A stretch of DNA of 64,000 nucleotides. Source: Turbatrix aceti. Lineage: Eukaryota > Nematoda > Chromadorea > Rhabditida > Panagrolaimidae. Position numbers and translations under genes: made by a program. Under the pieces are notes generated by a model. It saw nothing but the letters and a program-made list of their open reading frames with translations. It made no database searches and was not told where the DNA came from. Location of the stretch: NCBI GenBank assembly GCA_963969345.1, contig OZ017767.1, positions 4,678,739 through 4,742,738 of the forward strand, written 5' to 3'. Shown in pieces: positions 35,536-45,137 of the stretch (the first letter of the stretch is position 1; every line of letters starts with the position of its first letter).

Positions 35536-36350
35536 TTATTTTGCTACTTCTTTCGAGATGCGATTTTCAGAAACACGATCAATGTGCCGACGAAAAAAAA
35601 CATTACAAAAGCCAAAAAAGCATAAGGCGAGCATTGCCTGCGGTGAGAGGAAGACGGGCTGGAATGCGTCTGCTGATAGCGGTGAGTGAATCAGTCGGTT
35701 GTCGTACCTCAAAATGCCGTTGTCGTCTGCGAAAAGCACCGGAGTTTGCGTCTTGGTTGGGGGATGGTCCCGCTGCGCCTGTAGGAAAAAGCACCTGGAT
35801 GGCAATCGCAAGCTCGATTGCCGCAAGCTTGGGTGGCCGCCTCGCATCCGTGAGTTGTTGCATGAGAGGCGTCGAGGCTCGGTGTCGCAGGAAATGGGCA
35901 CAAGCACGGTGAACTAGTGCCTGTGCGCGGACCGCGGCTGGTCAGGGTTGAGACCGCGCGTACCGATGTCCGCCGGATTGTCCGCGGTGGACACGTAGAC
36001 TGTTCATATAACACGCGGATAGGTGCAGCCGTGCTTATCGTCGAGGAGTCCACTTGTCTGCAGACAATGGTGCCGAAGACGGTGTTGAGCTCGTAAAGGA
36101 CGTTTTTGCGACGCCGTGGGGGTCCTTGGATGACTTCAAGATACATAGGCGTCAATGCCGTGGAGAACGTCGACGGCTGTTGTACTCGTGTCGTGCGCCG
36201 CAGCAATCTGATGCGTACATCCGCCGATAATGGCGACCGTGAGCATGTAGTCGTAGAAAACCGGAAGGTTGAGCGACTTTGCCAGTGTCGTAGAGATGAA
36301 GCTGGCGGCGGGAACGTAACGTTGTCGATCGTCGTGTCGTTGCAAAATCA
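35536..36350 (-). mobile_element. Degraded BEL/Pao-type retrotransposon pol fragment
   Basis: Two minus-strand pieces carry signatures of the RNase H to integrase region of BEL/Pao elements: a NPADIGTRGL segment near 35950-35985 and, downstream, a GILRYDNRLIHSPLSAD segment near 35660-35750. They lie in different frames and are separated by stops, so this is a dead remnant. Its right end adjoins the satellite array. No LTR was recognised. Confidence 0.6.
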
Positions 36351-36368
36351 AAAAAAATCTTCAGGTTT

Positions 36369-39300
36369 TGGATTAAGCCTGAAGACGTTGCTCCGATACA
36401 GGTATGGAAAAACGGACACCTGCATTCTTACGAACGTCTGATTCGCATTTTATTCGATCCTACTACGGCTTTCCGCTATGTAGTTCATCCAATGCTGCTT
36501 CTGAAGAATTGTAGTGGATTTCAAGCACGGCAGAAACGTTTTGAAGTACACAGGTAAAACGCTGTCGGATAAAAATTTAAATTTTATGCGACACATATGG
36601 CCTACAAAAAAACTGAAAGCACTTTTTTGCTCTGCTAATGAAAATCAAGAAAAATAAGGTTTTTGTTTGCAAAATTGTTGAGGATTACGTCTGAAGACAT
36701 TGCTCCGATACAGGTATGGAAAAACGGACACCTGCATTCTTACGAACGTCTGATTCGCATTTTATTCGATCCTACTACGGCTTTCCGCTTCGTAGTTCAT
36801 CCAATGCTGCTTCTGAAGAATTGTAGTGGATTTCAAGCACGGCAGAAACGTTTTGAAGTACACAGGTAAAACGCTGTCGGATAAAAATTTAAATTTTATG
36901 CGACACATATGGCCTACAAAAAAACTGAAAGCACTTTTTTGCTCTGCTAATGAAAATCAAGAAAAATAAGGTTTTTGTTTGCAAAATTGTTGAGGATTAC
37001 GTCTGAAGACATTGCTCCGATACAGGTATGGAAAAACGGACACCTGCATTCTTACGAACGTCTGATTCGCATTTTATTCGATCCTACTACGGCTTTCCGC
37101 TTCGTAGTTCATCCAATGCTGCTTCTGAAGAATTGTAGTGGATTTCAAGCACGGCAGAAACGTTTTGAAGTACACAGGTAAAACGCTGTCGGATAAAAAT
37201 TTAAATTTTATGCGACACATATGGCCTACAAAAAAACTGAAAGCACTTTTTTGCTCTGCTAATGAAAATCAAGAAAAATAAGGTTTTTGTTTGCAAAATT
37301 GTTGAGGATTACGTCTGAAGACATTGCTCCGATACAGGTATGGAAAAACGGACACCTGCATTCTTACGAACGTCTGATTCGCATTTTATTCGATCCTACT
37401 ACGGCTTTCCGCTTCGTAGTTCATCCAATGCTGCTTCTGAAGAATTGTAGTGGATTTCAAGCACGGCAGAAACGTTTTGAAGCACACAGGTAAAACGCTG
37501 TCGGATAAAAATTTAAATTTTATGCGAAACATATGGCCTACAAAAAAACTGAAAGCACTTTTTTGCTCTGCTAATGAAAATCAAGAAAAATAAGGTTTTT
37601 GTTTGCAAAATTGTTAAGGATTACGTCTGAAGACATTGCTTCGATACAGGTATGGAAAAACGGACACCTGCATTCTTACGAACGTCTGATTCGCATTTTA
37701 TTCGATCCTACTACGGCTTTCCGCTTCGTAGTTCATCCAATGCTGCTTCTGAAGAATTGTAGTGGATTTCAAGCACGGCAGAAACGTTTTGAAGTACACA
37801 GGTAAAACGCTGTCGGATAAAAATTTAAATTTTATGCGACACATATGGCCTACAAAAAAACTGAAAGCACTTTTTTGCTCTGCTAATAAAGAATCAAGAA
37901 AAATAAGGTTTTTGTTTGCAAAATTGTTAAGGATTACGTCTGAAGACATTGCTTCGATACAGGTATGGAAAAACGGACACCTGCATTCTTACGAACGTCT
38001 GATTCGCATTTTATTCGATCCTACTACGGCTTTCCGCTTCGTAGTTCATCCAATGCTGCTTCTGAAGAATTGTAGTGGATTTCAAGCACGGCAGAAACGT
38101 TTTGAAGCACACAGGTAAAACGCTGTCGGATAAAAATTTAAATTTTATGCGAAACATATGGCCTACAAAAAAACTGAAAGCACTTTTTTGCTCTGCTAAT
38201 GAAAATCAAGAAAAATAAGGTTTTTGTTTGCAAAATTGTTAAGGATTACGTCTGAAGACATTGCTTCGATACAGGTATGGAAAAACGGACACCTGCATTC
38301 TTACGAACGTCTGATTCGCATTTTATTCGATCCTACTACGGCTTTCCGCTTCGTAGTTCATCCAATGCTGCTTCTGAAGAATTGTAGTGGATTTCAAGCA
38401 CGGCAGAAACGTTTTGAAGCACACAGGTAAAACGCTGTCGGATAAAAATTTAAATTTTATGCGACACATATGGCCTACAAAAAAACTGAAAGCACTTTTT
38501 TGCTCTGCTAATGAAAATCAAGAAAAATAAGGTTTTTGTTTGCAAAATTGTTAAGGATTACGTCTGAAGACATTGCTTCGATACAGGTATGGAAAAACGG
38601 ACACCTGCATTCTTACGAACGTCTGATTCGCATTTTATTCGATCCTACTACGGCTTTCCGCTTCGTAGTTCATCCAATGCTGCTTCTGAAGAATTGTAGT
38701 GGATTTCAAGCACGGCAGAAACGTTTTGAAGCACACAGGTAAAACGCTGTCGGATAAAAATTTAAATTTTATGCGACACATATGGCCTACAAAAAAACTG
38801 AAAGCACTTTTTTGCTCTGCTAATAAAAATCAAGAAAAATAAGGTTTTTGTTTGCAAAATTGTTGAGGATTACGTCTGAAGACATTGCTCCGATACAGGT
38901 ATGGAAAAACGGACACCTGCATTCTTACGAACGTCTGATTCGCATTTTATTCGATCCTACTACGGCTTTCCGCTTCGTAGTTCATCCAATGCTGCTTCTG
39001 AAGAATTGTAGTGGATTTCAAGCACGGCAGAAACGTTTTGAAGCACACAGGTAAAACGCTGTCGGATAAAAATTTAAATTTTATGCGAAACATATGGCCT
39101 ACAAAAAAACTGAAAGCACTTTTTTGCTCTGCTAATGAAAATCAAGAAAAATAAGGTTTTTGTTTGCAAAATTGTTAAGGATTACGTCTGAAGACATTGC
39201 TTCGATACAGGTATGGAAAAACGGACACCTGCATTCTTACGAACGTCTGATTCGCATTTTATTCGATCCTACTACGGCTTTCCGCTTCGTAGTTCATCCA

Positions 39301-40387
39301 ATGCTGCTTCTGAAGAATTGTAGTGGATTTCAAGCACGGCAGAAACGTTTTGAAGTACACAGGTAAAACGCTGTCGGATAAAAATTTAAATTTTATGCGA
39401 CACATATGGCCTACAAAAAAACTGAAAGCACTTTTTTGCTCTGCTAATGAAAATCAAGAAAAATAAGGTTTTTGTTTGCAAAATTGTTGAGGATTACGTC
39501 TGAAGACATTGCTTCGATACAGGTATGGAAAAACGGACACCTGCATTCTTACGAACGTCTGATTCGCATTTTATTCGATCCTACTACGGCTTTCCGCTTC
39601 GTAGTTCATCCAATGCTGCTTCTGAAGAATTGTAGTGGATTTCAAGCACGGCAGAAACGTTTTGAAGTACACAGGTAAAACGCTGTCGGATAAAAATTTA
39701 AATTTTATGCGACACATATGGCCTACAAAAAAACTGAAAGCACTTTTTTGCTCTGCTAATAAAAATCAAGAAAAATAAGGTTTTTGTTTGCAAAATTGTT
39801 GAGGATTACGTCTGAAGACATTGCTCCGATACAGGTATGGAAAAACGGACACCTGCATTCTTACGAACGTCTGATTCGCATTTTATTCGATCCTACTACG
39901 GCTTTCCGCTTCGTAGTTCATCCAATGCTGCTTCTGAAGAATTGTAGTGGATTTCAAGCACGGCAGAAACGTTTTGAAGCACACAGGTAAAACGCTGTCG
40001 GATAAAAATTTAAATTTTATGCGAAACATATGGCCTACAAAAAAACTGAAAGCACTTTTTTGCTCTGCTAATGAAAATCAAGAAAAATAAGGTTTTTGTT
40101 TGCAAAATTGTTAAGGATTACGTCTGAAGACATTGCTTCGATACAGGTATGGAAAAACGGACACCTGCATTCTTACGAACGTCTGATTCGCATTTTATTC
40201 GATCCTACTACGGCTTTCCGCTTCGTAGTTCATCCAATGCTGCTTCTGAAGAATTGTAGTGGATTTCAAGCACGGCAGAAACGTTTTGAAGCACACAGGT
40301 AAAACGCTGTCGGATAAAAATTTAAATTTTATGCGACACATATGGCCTACAAAAAAACTGAAAGCACTTTTTTGCTCTGCTAATAAA
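36369..40387. repeat. 312-bp satellite array, about 13 units, cut by a gap
   Basis: Tandem units of 312 bp (one of 313) run to the second gap, so the true length is unknown. Units differ at a handful of positions only. Each contains a 68-codon open frame by chance of its length, starting MFAKLLRITSEDIA, repeated with A/S and V/A swaps. The frame is probably not a gene: it has no other protein-like feature and each repeat would need its own promoter. The first unit is diverged and begins inside sequence that follows the BEL/Pao remnant. Confidence 0.95.
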
Positions 40388-40587
40388 NNNNNNNNNNNNN
40401 NNNNNNNNNNNNNNNNNNNNNNNNNNNNNNNNNNNNNNNNNNNNNNNNNNNNNNNNNNNNNNNNNNNNNNNNNNNNNNNNNNNNNNNNNNNNNNNNNNNN
40501 NNNNNNNNNNNNNNNNNNNNNNNNNNNNNNNNNNNNNNNNNNNNNNNNNNNNNNNNNNNNNNNNNNNNNNNNNNNNNNNNNNNNNNN
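40388..40587. other. Assembly gap, 200 N
   Basis: Exactly 200 N, following the satellite array and preceding sequence that is homologous to 30532 onward. Confidence 0.98.
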
Positions 40588-41146
40588 ACAAATTGCGAAT
40601 TCATTATCGATGCTCCTAACTCTTGATGTCTGGCTGGTCGAGCAAAAATGCAGACAGGTTGTTTTGCTCTCACCTGATGACTAAAGACAGCATAAACGAC
40701 ACAAAACGAGAGTTCAAAGGCCAAAATTCGATGTTGTTTACGTGCGAACTGGCCAAAGGCGAAAAATAAGCCGCATGCACGGTCCAATTTTTTGAAAATA
40801 ACAATACTACGTCACCAAAGATCAACAAAACTTGTGGTTGGTTCACGCTTATCGGTTAGGAATTCGAATTCCCAAAAAAATGTATTCGTAATGTTTTGTA
40901 GAGCAAGGGGCAGGTACGTTCGTAAACACGAAGAAACCACGTGGCGTGCTTTCAGAACTCTTGATTCCAATAAATGTACATGCAGCGCCCGTCACACGCG
41001 TGCCCAGACATCGCGTCGTTGAATGGCGTAAATGCAAATCCTATCCTGGTTTTCCAGCAACCCACCCAAAAACTGGTAACGCAAAACTAAACAGCAACAA
41101 AATAAGAAAAACTAAATATTACTGTATTGCAATCGTAAATTTACGA
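40588..41146. repeat. Left arm of the segmental duplication, copy B (empty retrotransposon site)
   Basis: Homologous to 30532-31065 and then directly to 32698 onward. It therefore shows the pre-insertion state of the RTE target site (single AAATATTACTGT at about 41115-41126). Confidence 0.9.
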
Positions 41147-41300
41147 AGCCATCATCCGCTCGGCCATTATCAGCAGTTTTGTCGTCCACAATCGACACGA
41201 ATAGCAGCACAGATTTTATAAAGTCATATCAAACATTCGACAAAGCCAACAAAAACGGTAAAAACAAACAAAACTCAAAAAGAAGGAGAGAAGATCAACA

Positions 41301-42799
41301 TTATGGCTTTGCAGAAGGTTGATACTGAACGACAACCATGGCCTGATCGCGTTCGTAGGGCTCAAGACTGATCTGCTCGCAAAAATTGAATTCCTCGCTC
41401 TTGAGCTTCTCGATTTCTTTGGCGAAGACGGCTTCTGGAGCAGCAGTGCGGTCGATACGGTTGGGCATGATTGTGGTGACGCAGTAGCCGCCCGTCTTCA
41501 GGAGCATCATTGCGTTGTGCGCAATGATTTGCGCCTGATGAGGATCGGCAATGTCGGAGATGATCGTGTCGACCTGAGCACGCATGCGGTACGTGGACGG
41601 GTAGCGTGCATCGGCGACGATCGGTGTGATGTTCGGCCGGTTCTCAGCAATCTCGGCCAGACGTTGGCCGCGTCTGGGGCTGGCCTCAACTGCGTAAACG
41701 AGGCCCTCCTGCAAATAAAAACACACATATATCCATCGTTTTACAAAAAAAAACTTTTTTCAAAAAATGTATTTTTCAAAAAAAAAACTTACGGGTCCAA
41801 CAATGTCAGACACGTGGGAAGCCGTGACACCGTAAGCGGCACCCAAGTAGAGAACCTTGGAGCCAGGTTTGATGCGCGTGTTCTCGATGCCAGCCATCAT
41901 GCCAGCTGCCAGCTTCGATCGGAAAGGATTCCAAACACGGTACTCAACCATGGCACCGCTGACCCGATCGTAGAAAGAAACCCGTTTTTCTCCATACACG
42001 GAATCACCGGGGATGGGGTTGAGCGTGGCAAGGGTGTCTTCCTTGCCCTTCACGATGAACGAGCCTAAAAACAAAGAAATGCAAAAACTGAAATTCAACC
42101 GCTAAAATTGCACCAACCTTCGAATCGATGGGGTTCAACATATTCGATTGGGAATAGTTCCAAAACCGCCGGCGGGTCGGAACTTTCGATCGGCGATCCT
42201 TCTTTGACTGGCCTTGGGGCCGGAGTCTGGTCGCCATCGACAGTATCACCCGGAAAACCGTTCGTAGTGGCTTCGTCGACGAACTGTTCGTTGTCGTCGA
42301 CGGCGAACGACTCTAAAAACATACGAATTCTTGCAATTCAGTGATCAAAACAGCACAAACCTTCAGAATGATGATGCTCGACGCCGACAGTTTCGTCGTC
42401 CACGCGATCGTCTGCGCGAGGAGATCCACGTCCACAGCGTGAGCCACCTCTTCCTCGAGTGGCTTCTCCGCGACCGTCATCCCTGGATCCGCCACGGCCA
42501 CTTCCGCGAATTCCACCGGGGTTGCTGGCGCCTCCACGGCCACGAACGCCGCCGTCACCTAAAATAACAAAAAATATCAGTTATTTTGTCAATAAATAAT
42601 AATCAACATAAAAATATTTATTATTATCTGGTTAATTACGTCAAAAACTCACCCTGCTCATTCAACGGCGATGACGACGAAACAGATGGATTTGACGGTG
42701 GCGACTGACATGAGGCGCTGACCGTCCATGCCAACGGGAAAACGCACCTTTTGAGCCGTTTATGCTGTTAGAATAATGATAAGGTTTAGGGCGAGTCAT
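41301..42799 (-). pseudogene. Fibrillarin-like copy B, exon 1 frameshifted
   Basis: The same five-exon structure as copy A is present (42799-42653, 42558-42361, 42312-42118, 42064-41793, 41708-41301), with the same splice sites and almost the same protein in exons 2-5. The C-terminus is QPSAKP and then TAA; copy A has two more residues. Exon 1 carries 5 extra bases relative to copy A (gcgactgacatgagg against gcgactgagg, around 42705-42715), which shifts the frame and meets a TGA before the end of the exon. Unless another start or splice form is used, the GAR region and methyltransferase domain are not translated from the normal start. It could be a recent pseudogene or an assembly error. It has the same altered TIMPNR motif as copy A. 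Confidence 0.75.
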
Positions 42800-43324
42800 G
42801 ATTACCTACAAAACCGTGCATTTTTAAAAAAAGGATTCTACTTTCTTTGCCGATCGCCACAAAAAAAGAACACGGGAAAAACGCTGGCAATAAACACGCA
42901 GGTGCCAAAACGAGTACTTGGCTTAATCTTGAACTTGATGACAAGAGAAAAATGGCAGAAGTAAGAACAATATATGAATACACAAAAAATGCAGGCAGAA
43001 ATACATCACTTTTATCAAATCGCTATCACGCGATTTCTTTCGTGCCAAGATTAGGCAAAGTATGGTATATCAATGATATGCCGTTTGCCTCAACGTCTCT
43101 CTTTCTATTTTGTTACGAGGTTCTTTTTTTCGTTCGTTTTTTTGCATTTTTGTGTGTCTTTTTTTCATTTGTGATCTTTTTTTTTGCGTTAGGCTTTCGG
43201 AGAGTCGTATCAGCGTCCAAATCTTTATATTAATTTCTCTACGTACACATTTACTGATACCATTTTCCGTTATGCGATTATTTTTAATTGAAACTGTATA
43301 CCTCGTTCACTATATTGCAGGACT
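42800..43324. promoter_or_regulatory. Copy of the divergent intergenic region, upstream of the chimeric gene
   Basis: Homologous to 34379-34919, with a deletion near 43267-43280 relative to that copy. It ends in the same acceptor (tatattgcag) 4 nt upstream of the ATG at 43325, so the chimeric gene inherits the leader and promoter of the acidic repeat gene. Confidence 0.45.
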
Positions 43325-44543
43325 ATGGGTACTCATACCAAGCGCTGGTTTACCAGTAAGGCAAACGGCCGACGGGGTGGAAGGCCGCCCGCGAACCCCG
43401 CGCCCGCAAACCCCGCTCCTGCGAATCCCACACCCGCGAACTCCCCGCCCGTGAACAATTTGGGATCCGAATCGGAACCGAACAACAACGGCGACGACGG
43501 CAACGATCCCCCAGCCCAAGAAGAACCCGTTTTGGGATTCGAACTGGAACCGGACAACAACGGCGACTACGGCAACGATCCGCCCGCTCAGGAAGAACCC
43601 GTTTTCGAATCCGACCAGACTCCGGCCCCAAGGCTAGTCAAAGAAGGATCGCCGATCGAAAGTTCCGACCCGCCGGCGGTTTTGGAACTATTCCCAATCG
43701 AATATGTTGAACCCCATCGATTCGAAGGTTGGTGCAATTTTAGCGGTTGAATTTCAGTTTTTGCATTTCTTTGTTTTTAGGCTCGTTCATCGTGAAGGGC
43801 AAGGAAGACACCCTTGCCACGCTCAACCCCATCCCCGGTGATTCCGTGTATGGAGAAAAACGGGTTTCTTTCTACGATCGGGTCAGCGGTGCCATGGTTG
43901 AGTACCGTGTTTGGAATCCTTTCCGATCGAAGCTGGCAGCTGGCATGATGGCTGGCATCGAGAACACGCGCATCAAACCTGGCTCCAAGGTTCTCTACTT
44001 GGGTGCCGCTTACGGTGTCACGGCTTCCCACGTGTCTGACATTGTTGGACCCGTAAGTTTTTTTTTTGAAAAATACATTTTTTGAAAAAAGTTTTTTTTG
44101 TAAAACGATGGATATATGTGTGTTTTTATTTGCAGGAGGGCCTCGTTTACGCAGTTGAGGCCAGCCCCAGACGCGGCCAACGTCTGGCCGAGATTGCTGA
44201 GAACCGGCCGAACATCACACCGATCGTCGCCGATGCACGCTACCCGTCCACATACCGCATGCGTGTTCAGGTCGACACGATCATCTCCGACATTGCCGAT
44301 CCTCATCAGGCGCAAATCATTGCGCACAACGCAATGATGCTCCTGAAGACGGGCGGCTACTGCGTCACCACAATCATGCCCAACCGTATCGACCGCACTG
44401 CTGCTCCAGAAGCCGTCTTCGCCAAAGAAATCGAGAAGCTCAAGGGCGAGGAATTCAATCTTTGCGAACGGATCAGTCTTGAGCCCTACGAACGCGATCA
44501 GGTCATGGTTGTCGTTCAGTATCAACCTTCTGCAAAGCCATAA
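43325..44543 (+). CDS. Chimeric protein: acidic-repeat N-terminus fused to fibrillarin methyltransferase domain (copy C)
   Basis: Three exons, 43325-43727, 43781-44052 and 44136-44543, give 360 residues with no frame break. Residues 1-96 are those of the acidic repeat gene ([20 protein letters not shown], Pro/Ala/Asn stretch, two acidic repeats). At a junction near 43613 they join, in frame, to fibrillarin sequence beginning [20 protein letters not shown]. The methyltransferase domain follows complete ([48 protein letters not shown]) with the same TIMPNR variant as copies A and B. A few substitutions are specific to this copy ([14 protein letters not shown]). The GAR region is lost, as is the membrane anchor of the acidic protein. 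The gene inherits the acidic gene's upstream region. Whether it is transcribed cannot be told from sequence. Confidence 0.85.
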
Positions 44544-44699
44544 TGTTGATCTTCTCTCCTTCTTTTTGAGTTTTGTTTGTTTTTACCGTTTTTGTTGGCT
44601 TTGTCGAATGTTTGATATGATTTTATAAAATCTGTGCTGCTATTCGTGTCGATTGTGGACGACAAAACTACGCGGACAATGGCCGAGCGGATGATGGCT
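43613..44699. repeat. Inverted duplication of 41147-42232
   Basis: From the junction at 43613 to about 44699 the plus strand matches the minus strand of 42232 down to 41147. This includes both introns and part of the 3' flank. The two arms are separated by about 1.4 kb. Homology ends at gatgatggct on this side. Confidence 0.9.
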
Positions 44700-44733
44700 G
44701 CGTCGTCGGAGTCGTGCATGGCCACAACGCGTC

Positions 44734-44925
44734 CTAGACGTCATTGATTGCAAAAAACAGCCCGTCGAGCATGAGAACGACTTCGCCAATGACCGGGATG
44801 CGTGGTTCGTGGAAACGCGAGCCATGGAGTACTCGTTCGGACCGATTTCGAAGATCCATGAGGTAGACTCGGCCGCAGTGTTGCAAAAACGTCTCGAAAT
44901 CAAGAAAAATAAGGTTTTTTTGCAA
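44734..44925 (-). mobile_element. Remnant of BEL/Pao pol C-terminus
   Basis: A minus-strand frame reads FLQHCGRVYLMDLRNR and, further on, IPVIGEVVLMLDG before a stop. The pattern (YL..LR.R then a VG(D/E)VVL strand) resembles the domain downstream of integrase in BEL/Pao elements. It lacks the usual WPLGRI end. A short remnant next to the inverted duplication end. Confidence 0.5.
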
Positions 44926-44973
44926 AATTGTTGAGGATTACGTCTGAAGCAACGTCTTCAGCCTCCGATACGA

Positions 44974-45028
44974 TGCGCGCAATTCTTACCTGTATCGGAG
45001 CCTCCGATACAGGTAAGAATTGCGCGCA
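44974..45028. repeat. Near-perfect 55-bp palindrome
   Basis: Arms 44974-45000 and 45002-45028 are perfect 27-bp reverse complements around a single C. The preceding 44895-44960 matches part of the 312-bp satellite unit. Confidence 0.95.
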
Positions 45029-45137
45029 GCATGCGAAGCGATGCCGGGCGTTTATAACAAGTACCTCCCGAAGCGAACTTGCCAACTCAAAGAAAACGCT
45101 GCCCTGCTCATCGATCGCCGTTCTTCGTTGCTGTACC

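Noticed and set aside
36663..40302. Repeated 68-codon frame beginning MFAKLLRITSED in each satellite unit
   Set aside because: It recurs only because the 312-bp unit recurs. There is no promoter, conserved context or protein-like domain, and the unit also has open frames on the other strand.
36350..40387. CRISPR-like array
   Set aside because: Units are contiguous 312-bp tandem copies with no spacers, in a eukaryotic context.
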